DNA of 50,135 nucleotides from Verrucomicrobiota bacterium. Its GTDB lineage: Bacteria; Verrucomicrobiota; Verrucomicrobiia; JABWAM01. Both the position numbers and the translations under genes were made by a program. The stretch covers positions 1 through 50,135 of the forward strand of contig JACQHZ010000388.1 of NCBI GenBank assembly GCA_016198745.1, read 5' to 3'. The notes under the pieces were generated by a model. The model saw only the letters and a program-made list of their open reading frames with translations. It had not been told where the DNA came from and searched no databases. Of the stretch, positions 22,864 through 33,500 are shown piece by piece. Each line of letters begins with the position of its first letter. The first letter of the stretch is position 1.

Positions 22864-25086
22864 CTAAACCCGCTCGTTTGCTTCGATGTTTTCTCTCGCT
22901 TCATTGGGGAGATTCCACCAGTCGGGTCGGGATAGTTCAATGTTGAAATCCGCTTTGAGACGATCCGGAAAGTCTTTCAGGGAGCCGAATGCTCTCGGAT
23001 TCAATCGCGAGGCAACAGCGCCGTCCCAGATTGCGCTGACAATTTCTTTATCCTGGAGCAATGCCTCTACGTTCTTATCAAGACGTTCTTTCCAGTGAAA
23101 ACCGAGCATGGAAATAAACTGGTAGAGATTTTCATGAATGACACTGTTCGTTTTTGCTTCTTTGAAGAGAGAAAGAACATCACTTCGACGTTTTTTCCAG
23201 AAATGGCTGTTGGGGTCGAATAGGACCTGTTTTTCTTCAGATGCGGCGCCTTCAGGTATGATGCTTCGAACGAAATCCAACTGACGGAAACGGTCAAGGA
23301 GACTCTGCGTAAATCTTGGAAGCACAATTTTGACGATTGCGTTGCACAGTTCCTCTTTCGCTTTCACTCCAGGTTCAAGGAAATCCTGAGACCAGGGGTT
23401 AAAATCCTTGAGAATGCGTTGCGCGCCAGATTTCCACGCTTCAACAAAACGCAAGAGATAAGCCGACTCAGCCTCCCTGCATTCACGATATTCAGGTGTG
23501 TTTTTAAAGTGAATATAATGGCGAACCATATTGGTTGCCTGAGCGAATTGCTCTGCCGTAATTAGGGTATGAACCGATTCGGGCTGGCCAACATCGAAGG
23601 TCAATTTCTGCAGCAGAATCAACAGGTCCTTCGCATCGGTCAATGGACCTTTCATGGCCTGTTTAGAAATGCCTTCCGCAGCTTTGTCGAACGATTGCAG
23701 GCGGCGATGGGTGATGGATTCGAAAAGCTCGCCAAAAACTCGTTCAACCGATTGATCCTGCGACAACGCCTGATTGCGCATCCACTCTGGGATGTCAAAT
23801 TGATCAGGTCGCTTCCGCCATTCGGCCAGAAACTGGTCGAACTCTTTCCACGTCACGGCATGAGGTTCCTCGGCAAGGAGCGTTTGATATCTTAAATCTT
23901 CTCCCGTGAGGGCTTTGGAAAATGAGCAAATCCGGCTTGTAATCCGTATGAGGCGCTGCGTGATAGTCTCATCTTTGACACCCGCCTTGTTGGCGACCTC
24001 CTTGACTTTTTCGGCAATGAAAATCTCCTGTTTATCTTCTGACTTTTTACCGCCCCAACCTGCAAAAGCTGCCTCTTTCCAAAAATCCGCTTGGGTAAAA
24101 AAATCGAAAGAAAACTTTGGGTATTCGACCTTGAGCAAATCAGCGGCGAGGATCGCTGGCCAGTTCAGTTCATAATCATGATGCCTGATGATCTGTGGAC
24201 GCAACAAGGTCAGATGTCGCACGTATTGTCGAAGTGCCCGCGGGTTTTCTGGCAGCAAATCTTTGACTTCATCCAGTGCGCCTGTCGGAACGAATTCGCA
24301 GAACTTCTCGATATCTGATCTTGCCAGTCGAAGAATATTTTCCCTGCTTGGTGGCGGCAACCAGCGCGGATAATCAATGATTTTCTCAAGAAACTTGAGG
24401 CCATTTCCGAAGCCGGGATGATATTCCCCTAAGACAACACCAACGACTTCCGGATCAAATGCGCAGATGAAGGAAAATCCCGGCATATCCAGGATTTCTT
24501 TGAGAGCGAATAAAATCTGCGGCACAATGCTTGGATCGGCGCGATCCAAATCGTCGATCAGAATGAGGACTTTGCTATCGCCCAAAAACGTCGGGATATT
24601 TTGCACATCTTTTGACCCAAATTGAGTATATTTCTTGAGCAACGGCAAACCAAGATTGCTCGCCTTCTCGGCCCGTGGGTCAAGAGTGGCAAGCTCTTTC
24701 AGGATGGTAGTGCAACCGCTAAGAAACTGCTTGAGGGCAACCCCTTTTTTCCCAGGCAAACTTCCCACATGGGATTGGATTTGCGTGTAAAGCTCCTGAA
24801 CGAAGGCTGGCCACAGTTCCTCGGTGGATTGATATTGCCATGGGTTGAAACAGACGATCAGGTGCTTCCCTTTCTTCGCTAAAACCTTGACGAAATTGAG
24901 CACCGTTGATTTTCCGGAACCCCAATCCCCATACACTCCAATGCGGACAGACCACTCTTTCGGACACGTCGTGGCGATCCCGTAGATTTCCTTGGCAAAG
25001 GGCCAGCGGTTTAGTTTATCGTCTTCTTGCCCTCCACCGGCGGAATCGAAACCTTCACGCCTTTCTGGTTGTTCGGCCTTTTTCAT
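22864..25086 (-). CDS. KAP-family P-loop NTPase (copy 2)
   Basis: The 740-residue protein has Walker A GDWGSGKST at 53-61, CFNPWQYQSTEELW, and Walker B VLILIDDLDRAD, at the same positions as copy 1 (17964-20180). Insertions or deletions are few, and the middle helical region around residues 480-640 is the most diverged. ATG 25086 lies 10 bases after the methyltransferase stop, so the two are probably one transcript. KAP NTPases occur in several anti-phage contexts, and here the NTPase may drive or regulate the methyltransferase/helicase core. No membrane helix is visible. Confidence 0.92.
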   Translation of the reverse strand: MKKAEQPERREGFDSAGGGQEDDKLNRWPFAKEIYGIATTCPKEWSVRIGVYGDWGSGKSTVLNFVKVLAKKGKHLIVCFNPWQYQSTEELWPAFVQELYTQIQSHVGSLPGKKGVALKQFLSGCTTILKELATLDPRAEKASNLGLPLLKKYTQFGSKDVQNIPTFLGDSKVLILIDDLDRADPSIVPQILFALKEILDMPGFSFICAFDPEVVGVVLGEYHPGFGNGLKFLEKIIDYPRWLPPPSRENILRLARSDIEKFCEFVPTGALDEVKDLLPENPRALRQYVRHLTLLRPQIIRHHDYELNWPAILAADLLKVEYPKFSFDFFTQADFWKEAAFAGWGGKKSEDKQEIFIAEKVKEVANKAGVKDETITQRLIRITSRICSFSKALTGEDLRYQTLLAEEPHAVTWKEFDQFLAEWRKRPDQFDIPEWMRNQALSQDQSVERVFGELFESITHRRLQSFDKAAEGISKQAMKGPLTDAKDLLILLQKLTFDVGQPESVHTLITAEQFAQATNMVRHYIHFKNTPEYRECREAESAYLLRFVEAWKSGAQRILKDFNPWSQDFLEPGVKAKEELCNAIVKIVLPRFTQSLLDRFRQLDFVRSIIPEGAASEEKQVLFDPNSHFWKKRRSDVLSLFKEAKTNSVIHENLYQFISMLGFHWKERLDKNVEALLQDKEIVSAIWDGAVASRLNPRAFGSLKDFPDRLKADFNIELSRPDWWNLPNEARENIEANERV

Positions 25087-25096
25087 GGATTTTTCC

Positions 25097-28000
25097 TCAC
25101 TCCCATTCCCCTGCCCAAAAATACCGCCCGTCCGGAGTGCTTCGGAAGCGTTCGCGGGGGACGTTGAGTTTGCCGCGAATGGATTTTGCTTTGGCCGGGA
25201 TTTTCATTTTCTTTTCGAGTTCGTTCCACGGAACCGCGAACGGGATGCCGTCGGGAACGGTTTCGCCGTTGACCAATTCCTTGAAGAACCGGCCAAAATC
25301 GGAGGCTGAATTCTGGATTCCGACTCCTGACTCTTGAGTTTTGGCTTCTTTTTCCGCTGCTTTCCATGCCGCCACCTGGTTGAGCGCTTCGGCGATGGCG
25401 GGCCATGTGGTCTGAATACGCGGATCTTTCCAGAGAGCGGCGGTCCAGGTTTCGAGCGTGATGGAGGCGTCCGTCGAGCCGCGTGCGCTCCCCTTGTGTT
25501 CGAGATGCCATTCGGCTTTTTCGGCGAGCCACCACGCGAAGGCGTCCACGAATTCGGCGGCATAGGCCACGGGGCCGCATTGCCAGCGGTTGCCGACCTT
25601 CCATTGCTCGTCCCACCGGCGTTTATAGACGGGTTGCTCGATCCGGCGGATATGTTCGTTGTCGCGAATGGCGGCGAGACGGGATTGCCAGAGATTTTTG
25701 CATTCGGGCGGCCAATCCGACGGGATGAGCGTGACGGCTTTGTCGTAATCCTCGTCCGCCTGTTTCCAGAAGCAGAAGGGGCGATGCTCGCGAGACAAAG
25801 GATGAATGATGAAGGATGAATGATGAAGATTTTTGCCTTCGGATTTCCCTTCATCCTTCATAATTCCTAATTCATCCTTTCCGCCGAGCCCATAGGCCTC
25901 GTAAACCAACCAATCCATTTCCTCCTGCAAGGCGATCATTTCGGCCCGGAGACGGTCGCGTTCGGCAACCGCTGATCGGAAGGTTTCGCGCAAAGCCGCA
26001 GAGGACGCAAAGGGGGAAGCGATCAACGAATGGGGCGGGACGTGGCCGGGCAGCGAGGAATTCCATGCGTGATAAGCTTCGCCCTCTTTTTCGAAGAGTT
26101 TTTTCAGCGCGAGACTGGGCATGCTGTGTCCACGCTCCCAACAGGCTTGCGAAAGAGCCGTCAACCGTTCGGAAAGCGCGCTGGCCTTGCCGCGCAGCGC
26201 GTCGGCAACGGCGGATGGAACGGGAAGCTGCTGAACCTTGCTGCCTGAAAACTCGTAATACGTATCAGCCGCCGCTTCTTCCGACTCCCGCTTACTGAAA
26301 CAGACTTGTTTCAACCAAAAGAGCGCGGTGCTTGAATTAAGTAAGCTGGCTATCAAGTGATGGTTTGCACCTGACGCCGATGCTGGAAACTTGACTACCT
26401 GTGTGTGTCGGCCAAAGACGAAATGCTCATCGGTGAACACAAAATGGCTGTGCGTTGCTATGTGGGTAAATGCAAGAAATCGAGGAGAGGAATACTTGTT
26501 TGCATTGTGACGCTCAAACTCGAACCAAATACGTCCGAGTTCCTTAAACGTTTTGTTCGCAAAGCTGTGTCGGTTCTCCAAAACGGATTTGAACAGCAAC
26601 AAGTAACGGCGCTCCGTATTCCCAAGTTTTTTGTCAGGGATGGGTTGGCATTCGGAGTCGTAAGGCAACAGGATGCGACAAAGTGGTGTTCCAGCCCAAT
26701 CGCGCAGTTCCTCTCCCTGAAAATAAAACGGCACGAATTTTGGTGGAAGACTATGGCGTCTCGCTGCATCACCAGAAAACATAAAGATGTCGTCGGCGTT
26801 GGTCATCGTGCACACGCCTACATCGTCTTGGATAAAGTCACCTAATGGGCTACCAGCAGCTTCAACCGCAAACTGTGTTTCCGACGATGTGGAGTCTAGT
26901 GTCCACGGAAATTTCGCCATTTCTTTACGAGAACGATCCGATACCACGATGCGACCGTCTTTGTAATCTGATTCGTCATGGTGTTCGGCAATGGTATGCC
27001 ACAGCGGACTTTCCTCCGGCGAAGTTCGCAGGTCGCCGCCGCCCGGTAGAATGGCGGCGATGCGGATGGGCGATTTGGGATCCGGTTTGGCGTGACGGCC
27101 AAAAACGATGCACGTGGGCGTGCCGTGGCCGGGGAACATCAAGCCGGAACAATCCACCACCTTTTGCAGGTCCACCGTCGGGAAAAAATCGGCGACGAGC
27201 GGCTGGCCGAATTCGCGTTTGGCGAACGCGTTGGAGACGATGAAACCGAGTTGGCCGCCGGTTTTGAGTAGGCCAAAGCTGAGTTCGAAGAAGGGACAGA
27301 CAAGTAGATATTTGCCGTGGCAGACGCGCGGCCAGCGTTCGCGGTAAAGTTCGCGTTTGACGGGATTGCGGGCGGTGACGAAGGGCGGGTTGCCGACCAT
27401 GATGTCAAAGCCGACAGGCACAGCGTGCGTGACGCTCAGTTCCTGTTGGGCTTGAGCCTGGTTCACGATGGCGAATTCGCCCGCGAGGGTGGAGGAGCTC
27501 GCGACACCGAGGATTTGCGGGAAATCAATCCGCCAGGAGAAATTGAACGGGCTGTCGAAGTCCGCGCCTTCGAGCCGTCGGAGTTTGGCGTAAAACTCGG
27601 GCGCCATCGGTTTCACCTCCAGCTTTTCCAGATCGCGGGAGTCAGCATCGAGTTTTTGCAACGCTTCCCCGGCCTGTTGGATTTCGTGTTCGAGGTGGCG
27701 GCGGGTCTGGGCTTCCGAGGCGGTCTCGTCGAATCCGAAGGCGGCAAGGAAGCTGCCGCCGAGGTTTGCCATCTGCGGGCGCAAAATCTTGATCTCGCTC
27801 TCGAGCACCCGGCGGCTCAACTCGATGCGCTGGCGGAGAATTTCGAGGCGAAGCTTTTTCTTGCGTTCCGCTTTGACGGCGCGGTGAAGGTCCGCTCCCA
27901 GTTTGCGGATTTTGTCGAAGATGAAATGAAAATCCCGCATGGATTGCGGCGCGACCAAAACAGGAATGCCGGAGATGTGGTCGAGCAGGCTGTCGCCGCG

Positions 28001-29722
28001 GCGAAAGTTCATTTCGAGGTTGGGAAGCTGGGAGATTTTCTGGATGGCGTCGTAAAACTGACCGCGATCCGCGGTGAAAGGATCGAGGCCGATGTCGTAG
28101 TCCACCACAATGCTGAGCCAGAGGCGGAGCCGGCAGATTTCGATGGCCTGCTGCTGGATGTCCGCGCCGTAGAGGCAGTTTTCGACAATGTGGGACTTGG
28201 TGAGGCGAATCCATTCCGCGCCATCCTTGCGGACGGGGTCCACATAACCGTTGGCGGCGGCTTCGACGACGCGGCGGAGGTTGAGGATTTCCTGGAGAAG
28301 ACCGACGGGGAACGCGCCCGAACCAACGGCGGGGTCGCAGCATTTGAGGTTGGCGATGAGGCCGAGCAATTGCTTGCCATCGGAAGGCGAGAGAAGGTCG
28401 CGAAGCTGTTTCAGTTCGTCGGGATCGAGGCCGTCGGCGGCCTGGATGTCGAGAATCTGTCGGAGGCGCACGGACCAGTTTGCGCCGGACAAGTGGCTGA
28501 CAAGCCATTGCAAGAGGGCTTCACGGCAGATGAAATGGACCACGATGCGCGGGGTGTAATAGGAGCCGGTGGCCTTGCGTTTGTCGGGCGCCTGCGCGTC
28601 GGGATCGGCGGCTTCGGCATGAAGAACGATGGATTCAAAGACTTTACCAAGCATTTCGGGGTCAACTGCCACGTCCTGATCGAGCGGGGTGTCTTCACGA
28701 ACGGTGAAGTTGAAGGCTTCGAGGAAATCGTCGAAAACCGCGGCAAAGGTGGAGTTGCGGATGCGAAGGGGCGGATTTTGCTTGCGGCGGACGGGGGTGG
28801 GAGCGAATTCGTCGTCGTCAAAGAGGCCGCCGTTGAGGAATGGGATACCCGGGAAGCGCCAGGTGGCGTTGGGAGGCGAGGCCAGGGTCCAGAAGAGTCG
28901 TTCGAGGATTTCCTCGTAAAACGAGAATTGATCGGGCTGGTCGCGATAAGGTTGGAAGTGTTCGATGAGCCAATCGCGTTTCTGGTCCAGCCAGCCCCGG
29001 CGTTGGAGGAAATAGATGAAGATCAGCCGTTCCAGAAGCAACTGGGAGCGGCTGTAGGCTTCGGCGCTCGCCAACTTTTGGTGATACTCGATGTCGGCCT
29101 TTACAACATCGAGCGTCTTGTCGAACCGTTTGAAAAATTCGCGGGTGAGCGGTTCCTTGTCGAAGGCTTTTGCCCATGCAGAAACCCATGCCTGAACATC
29201 CGCGCCGTCGTCCTCCGGCCAGCGCAGGGCCGGGAGATTGTATTCGCATAAAGTACGGAGGAAATGGCTCCCGCGACGCCAGCCGAAGGTGGTCAATCGC
29301 GCCTTGGCGGCTTTTTCGCCCCGGAAATGGGCGAAGGTGAAGCGTTCGAAGTTGCTTGTGGCGCAAATAAAGAGAAGATTTTCGTGCTTCCAGGAGGGAA
29401 GGGCGGAGTCGCGACGGCGGTTGGGCACCAGGCCGCGGAGAACCTGCCGGAGAGTGGTTCGGTGAATGGTTTCATCCGTGAATTCGACCAGGAAAATGCC
29501 CCAGGGTTGTTGCTTGTCCAGAGGACGAAGCTGACGGACGCGGCCGTGCTTCAAATGGGGACGGTTCGCCTCCTGGATGCGCAATTCCTGTCCGTCCCAT
29601 TCGAAGGTTGCGTCATCCGTTGTCTCGCTTTCAAGCGGCCAATCGAGCGCGTCTCGCAGCCATTTGAGCAACTCATCAAAGGAGCGAACTGCGGCAATCG
29701 TCGTTGGGTCGAGTCGGGGCAT
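25097..29722 (-). CDS. Large Eco57I/PglX-like N6-adenine DNA methyltransferase (about 1541 aa)
   Basis: The very large protein contains RKATGSYYTP (about 383-392), methylase motif I DPAVGSGAF (about 463-471), and catalytic motif IV GNPPFV (about 777-782), the gamma/N6-adenine order found in Eco57I-type, PglX (BREX) and related enzymes. A long coiled-coil-like insert (KKKLRLEILRQRIELSRRVL) separates the motifs. The N-terminal 350 residues and the C-terminal 700 residues likely carry target recognition and partner contacts. No PD-(D/E)xK nuclease is evident, so cleavage would need a partner such as the PLD/SNF2 protein. The start is ATG 29722; a TTG at 29734 overlaps the NYN stop. A dispersed repeat is inserted in frame at about 25797-25882. 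Confidence 0.9.
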   Translation of the reverse strand: MPRLDPTTIAAVRSFDELLKWLRDALDWPLESETTDDATFEWDGQELRIQEANRPHLKHGRVRQLRPLDKQQPWGIFLVEFTDETIHRTTLRQVLRGLVPNRRRDSALPSWKHENLLFICATSNFERFTFAHFRGEKAAKARLTTFGWRRGSHFLRTLCEYNLPALRWPEDDGADVQAWVSAWAKAFDKEPLTREFFKRFDKTLDVVKADIEYHQKLASAEAYSRSQLLLERLIFIYFLQRRGWLDQKRDWLIEHFQPYRDQPDQFSFYEEILERLFWTLASPPNATWRFPGIPFLNGGLFDDDEFAPTPVRRKQNPPLRIRNSTFAAVFDDFLEAFNFTVREDTPLDQDVAVDPEMLGKVFESIVLHAEAADPDAQAPDKRKATGSYYTPRIVVHFICREALLQWLVSHLSGANWSVRLRQILDIQAADGLDPDELKQLRDLLSPSDGKQLLGLIANLKCCDPAVGSGAFPVGLLQEILNLRRVVEAAANGYVDPVRKDGAEWIRLTKSHIVENCLYGADIQQQAIEICRLRLWLSIVVDYDIGLDPFTADRGQFYDAIQKISQLPNLEMNFRRGDSLLDHISGIPVLVAPQSMRDFHFIFDKIRKLGADLHRAVKAERKKKLRLEILRQRIELSRRVLESEIKILRPQMANLGGSFLAAFGFDETASEAQTRRHLEHEIQQAGEALQKLDADSRDLEKLEVKPMAPEFYAKLRRLEGADFDSPFNFSWRIDFPQILGVASSSTLAGEFAIVNQAQAQQELSVTHAVPVGFDIMVGNPPFVTARNPVKRELYRERWPRVCHGKYLLVCPFFELSFGLLKTGGQLGFIVSNAFAKREFGQPLVADFFPTVDLQKVVDCSGLMFPGHGTPTCIVFGRHAKPDPKSPIRIAAILPGGGDLRTSPEESPLWHTIAEHHDESDYKDGRIVVSDRSRKEMAKFPWTLDSTSSETQFAVEAAGSPLGDFIQDDVGVCTMTNADDIFMFSGDAARRHSLPPKFVPFYFQGEELRDWAGTPLCRILLPYDSECQPIPDKKLGNTERRYLLLFKSVLENRHSFANKTFKELGRIWFEFERHNANKYSSPRFLAFTHIATHSHFVFTDEHFVFGRHTQVVKFPASASGANHHLIASLLNSSTALFWLKQVCFSKRESEEAAADTYYEFSGSKVQQLPVPSAVADALRGKASALSERLTALSQACWERGHSMPSLALKKLFEKEGEAYHAWNSSLPGHVPPHSLIASPFASSAALRETFRSAVAERDRLRAEMIALQEEMDWLVYEAYGLGGKDELGIMKDEGKSEGKNLHHSSFIIHPLSREHRPFCFWKQADEDYDKAVTLIPSDWPPECKNLWQSRLAAIRDNEHIRRIEQPVYKRRWDEQWKVGNRWQCGPVAYAAEFVDAFAWWLAEKAEWHLEHKGSARGSTDASITLETWTAALWKDPRIQTTWPAIAEALNQVAAWKAAEKEAKTQESGVGIQNSASDFGRFFKELVNGETVPDGIPFAVPWNELEKKMKIPAKAKSIRGKLNVPRERFRSTPDGRYFWAGEWE
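25797..25882. repeat. Dispersed low-complexity inverted repeat inserted in frame in the methyltransferase gene
   Basis: Two tandem copies of GATGAATGATGAAG at 25801-25828 are followed after a short spacer by the partly complementary CTTCATCC..TTCATCC. The encoded peptide (MKDEGKSEGKNLHHSSFIIH) is the kind of translated spacer repeat seen in many uncultured-bacterium genomes. It lies between the conserved YEAYGL and EHRPFCFW segments, a natural linker, and keeps the frame. Confidence 0.7.
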
Positions 29723-29727
29723 ACGAT

Positions 29728-30348
29728 TTACCAAGTGGCGGGTTTGTGAAAGGAGCCTTGGGCATCGGTCAGCATCGCGGGAAACTGGCTGGCAGCAAGG
29801 ACAGTGGGACGAATCGGTTTGTAGAAGTCCACTTCGCCAATGAGCGTGCGGCTTGGGCGTTTCTGTGGATTGAGCAATCCCACTTTTTTATTAAAACGCG
29901 CTCGCACCACCCGGATCGGGATCAGGAGATCGGAGTCGTTGCTGACGACGACTGCGCATTCCATGGCATCGTCGAAAGCATCCAACAAGAGGTGGGTGGC
30001 GAGATTGACGTCTGAACCTTTTTCCTCTGTCTTGATCACTGCCACAAAGCGATTGCCGCCCTTCGAATCAGCCAAGGGCATGGTTTTGACGCTCTCCAGA
30101 AAACGGCCCAGTTCAATGGAGAAGTTGGGCAGGGTTCGGAGGGCCCGGAAGAAGATTCTTTGGCGATTGAGTTGGTCCGGATTGTCCGGACGGACAGTAA
30201 CCTCTGCTGAAAAGTATCGAATGGCAGTAATCGTGTGGTGGGGAAGAAGTTTTTGGCACAGGACCAGAGGGTTCACCCATTTGATTCCTGTAGATTTGCA
30301 GCATCCATAGTAGAAATTGAAGCCGTCCACATAGACAATTGTTTTCAT
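29728..30348 (-). CDS. NYN domain (PIN-like) nuclease
   Basis: The 206-residue protein starts MKTIVYVDGFNFYYG, the opening NYN motif with its acidic residue, and carries VVVSNDSDLLIPI, the conserved Asp pair that completes the metal site, plus KGSDVNLATHLL. NYN/PIN nucleases cleave RNA in a metal-dependent manner. ATG 30348 is preferred to the upstream frame at 30369 because the family starts at this Met. The gene ends five bases before the methyltransferase ATG and lies between it and the PLD/SNF2 gene, all on the same strand, so it is most likely part of the same operon. A role as RNase arm of the system is inference. Confidence 0.88.
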   Translation of the reverse strand: MKTIVYVDGFNFYYGCCKSTGIKWVNPLVLCQKLLPHHTITAIRYFSAEVTVRPDNPDQLNRQRIFFRALRTLPNFSIELGRFLESVKTMPLADSKGGNRFVAVIKTEEKGSDVNLATHLLLDAFDDAMECAVVVSNDSDLLIPIRVVRARFNKKVGLLNPQKRPSRTLIGEVDFYKPIRPTVLAASQFPAMLTDAQGSFHKPATW

Positions 30349-30367
30349 AACGACGGCTGTAAAAAAC

Positions 30368-30381
30368 AAGAGCCGGCTCTT
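30368..30381. promoter_or_regulatory. Palindrome in the NYN gene leader
   Basis: A perfect 14-bp palindrome AAGAGCCGGCTCTT ends 20 bases upstream of ATG 30348, and overlaps a larger GCCGG..CCGGC hairpin extending to about 30392. It could be an operator or a leader stem between the helicase and NYN genes. Nothing else is seen in the 156 bases up to 30504. Confidence 0.4.
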
Positions 30382-30504
30382 GCGAACCGGCCCTGTGCCC
30401 CTTCGCCGAAGCTAACGGGGGGGATGAAGGGAATAATATCGCATGAGACGGGCTTGGTGTCAAGCCTTACGTGGAACATTTTTTTCCGTCCTGCGCTCAT
30501 TGGT

Positions 30505-33500
30505 TCAGCTCAGCTCCATCCAGCATTTCAGCGTGGGTTTCACGCCGACGGGCGCTTGGACGCGCCGCAGGTAGGTGTTCTTGATGTGTTTTTCAACCGT
30601 CTGGCGGGTCTCGGAAAGCGTTTGAGGCGCGATGACGCAGTAGCGCGGGGTTTCCGGTGGACTCCGAATGAACTCCAGGATTTCGGCGGGGTCCTCGATT
30701 ACGTTGTTCCCGGTCAGATCGTAGAGGAACCAGGCGGCTTTTCCATTTTCCTCGCTCCACACGTCCGGGTCGGCTTCCCGGCCTTCATGGGCGGCCATGC
30801 CCGGTGCCGGCAGTGCATAACAGAAAAAGACGCCACGGGCGTCTTTGGAAGGATGCCTTTTGCCGCTGAACACCCGGCCGGGCAGTGATTTCAATCGCTC
30901 CGCGAGGCCGGGGGTTTCCTCCACGAGCCTCTGGAATTCAAGGCGCATCGCCTCGGTGGCGGTTGGAGTGCCTTCGTAAGCTTGGTTGAATTCCTTGAGC
31001 GCCTCATAGTCATCCTCCGGTTTGAGCAGCTTTTTGCCTTCGATCCCGAAGGTCTTCGAGATGCGGAGCGTCTTGTGGGAGACCGTGCCGTAAAGTCGCA
31101 ACAGTTCATTCAATTCATCCGGCGGGAGGAAATTCCAGTAAACCACGGTCCCGCGAATCGGTTTCTGCTCGGGATGATCCGCCAGGATTGCCGCTTCAAT
31201 TTCGGGATTGAGACGCCGGTCCACGCGGCCGATGCGTTGCATGAGGCGAACAGGGTTCCAGTGCAGGTCGTAATTGATGAGTCGGGTTGCGTCCTGGAGG
31301 TTGAGACCCTCGGAGAGCACGTCGGTGGAAATCAGGACGCGCGTTTCCGCAATGCCGTTTTCGGCAAGCTGCCGACTGGAAGACTCGTTGTAATGAGGAG
31401 CAAATCGCAGGATCACGTCGCCCCGATCCCGCTTGTCCGCGCTGTCCACTTCATCCACTCCAGGGATGCGCGTCGCGGTCAGTTGCCGTTTCAGGTATCG
31501 GGCCGTGGCCATGAACTCGGTGAAGATCAGGACCTTGTGCTCGCGAAGGATGGGATCGGTTTTGAGGAGTTTGATCAGCGCCTTGAGTTTGTCGTCATGA
31601 GACGGTTTGAACTTTTTCAGTTCATTGAGGAATTTGGAGATCTCATCCATGTCCAGGAAGGTTTCGGCCAGGATTTCGTCCACCCGGTATTCATCGCGGG
31701 AAAGTTCCTCGATGTCTTCCAGCATCTCCTCCGTGATGATGTCTTCATCGGTTTCCTCGTCGGGCTCGATTTCGTGGAATTCCCTCTGATGCTCGCGAAT
31801 ATGCTCCAGGAGTTCGGCATGTTGGAGCATCCAACGTTCAAGCCGTTTTTTTTCAGCGTCCGTGGCGCTGTGTTTTGTGATCCAGGCCAGGAGCTTGAGG
31901 AGCAGGGTTTCGCAGGAGGTCGCGAAGGCATGGGCGGAACTCTCGAATCGCTTGAGGAACTGGGTGCGGATCAGGCAGACCAACTGTTTCTGGCGGTTTT
32001 CCTTGAAGGCGAACTCCTCGATTTGGGCCTTGGTCCCTTTGTAGTAAAAAAGCGGATAGTACACCGCAAGAGAAAAGAGCGGTTTGCTCCTGGAAAAAGC
32101 CGTTTCCACCATATTCAGCAGGCGGCCGTAAGTTTTCTTGATCGAATACGCCGCGACCTTGGGATCTTCCCGCGCGGGGAAAATGGCTTGGTTGCCACCG
32201 CGTTGCTTCTGGCTGGTCTTGACATAAGCCCGGCTGCGTTGGACCACCAGCGCATGAAAGAGCGCATCGTTGGCGAGGACCTGTCCAGCTTCGACTTCAT
32301 CAATTTCCCGCGGCCCATCCGCGTCCTCTTGGTCCGGATTGGAGACGAGTCGTTCAAGTTCCTTTTCCATCTTCCTGAAATGGCCGGGCAACGAATGAAT
32401 GCCTAACGGCGCCGCGTTGAACCAGGCCGGCTCGCGTCGGGAAAAAAGCTCGATCATGTGTTGCAGGTCAATCAGCCGGTTGTTGATGGGGGTTGCGGTG
32501 AGGAGAAAAAGGGCTTTGTTCGCGGCGATATCAAACAAACGCCAGTAGCGGGATTTGCGGTCGCCTTCTTCGCCCTTGAGGCCGGGATTGCGGAAATGAT
32601 GGGCTTCGTCAATCACGATGGCATCGGCCATTTTCATCACTCGATCCAACCGGGCCTGGTATTCACCGCCGCGAAGCAGGTCGCTGTGGTTGAGAATGAC
32701 GAGATTGCTGAAATCGCCTCCGACGTTCGGCAGGTGGCGGCGCAGCGCCTTTTCCCAAACGGGCTGGCGGGCCGCCTTGGGAACGAAGAGCGCCACGCGC
32801 TTGCGTTCGTGCATGACGAGTCGTTCAATCACCATCAGCCCGATGAAGGTCTTGCCCAACCCGACGCCGTCGCACAGAAGCGCGCCCCGATGTTGACGCG
32901 CGATTTTCATCAACGATTGGTAGCCGTCCTTTTGATACTGATCCAGGATCGGATACATTCGGGAGCCGCCATTCTCCGGCCCCGCGAGTTCCCATTCCCC
33001 GGCGGTCATTTCGTGACCTCGGAAAAACTCCTGGAGTGCCTTGGCATAGACTTCGAAAGGTGAATACTCCCGGATGTGCCGCTCGATAACTCTGAGAAGC
33101 TCGTCGCTGATCTCTTCCGCCTCATTCCAGTGGCGTTCATACCATTCCTGGAGAACCTCGACTTCCCGGCGGATTTGGATGTTGAGTTCGATATTCTCCA
33201 TCAACCCCGGAAGCGTGAAGTTGCTGGAACCGACCAAGGCGGATGATCCAATCACCGCTTGCTTGGCGTGGGTGATGTAGGCCTTGGCGTGGAATTTCTT
33301 CTTCGTATAGACTCGGCACTCGATTTGTTTCTTTCCAATGGCCTCGACGATGGCGGGCACTCCCACAAGAAAGTCGTTGGACTCCTTTTCCTTCTCGATG
33401 CTCGCATCCAGGGTTTCCGCGAGCTTCTGAACGCCGTCCAGCAAGGCTTGTTTGGTCCGTTTCGACACCTCGTCTCCCATCAAAATGCGGAGTTTGTTCA

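Noticed and set aside
27317-29251. Plus-strand frame of 644 residues
   Set aside because: It is the antisense shadow of the adenine methyltransferase, which has recognisable motifs on the minus strand.
30982-32406. Plus-strand frame of 474 residues
   Set aside because: Antisense shadow of the PLD/SNF2 helicase gene; no homology of its own.
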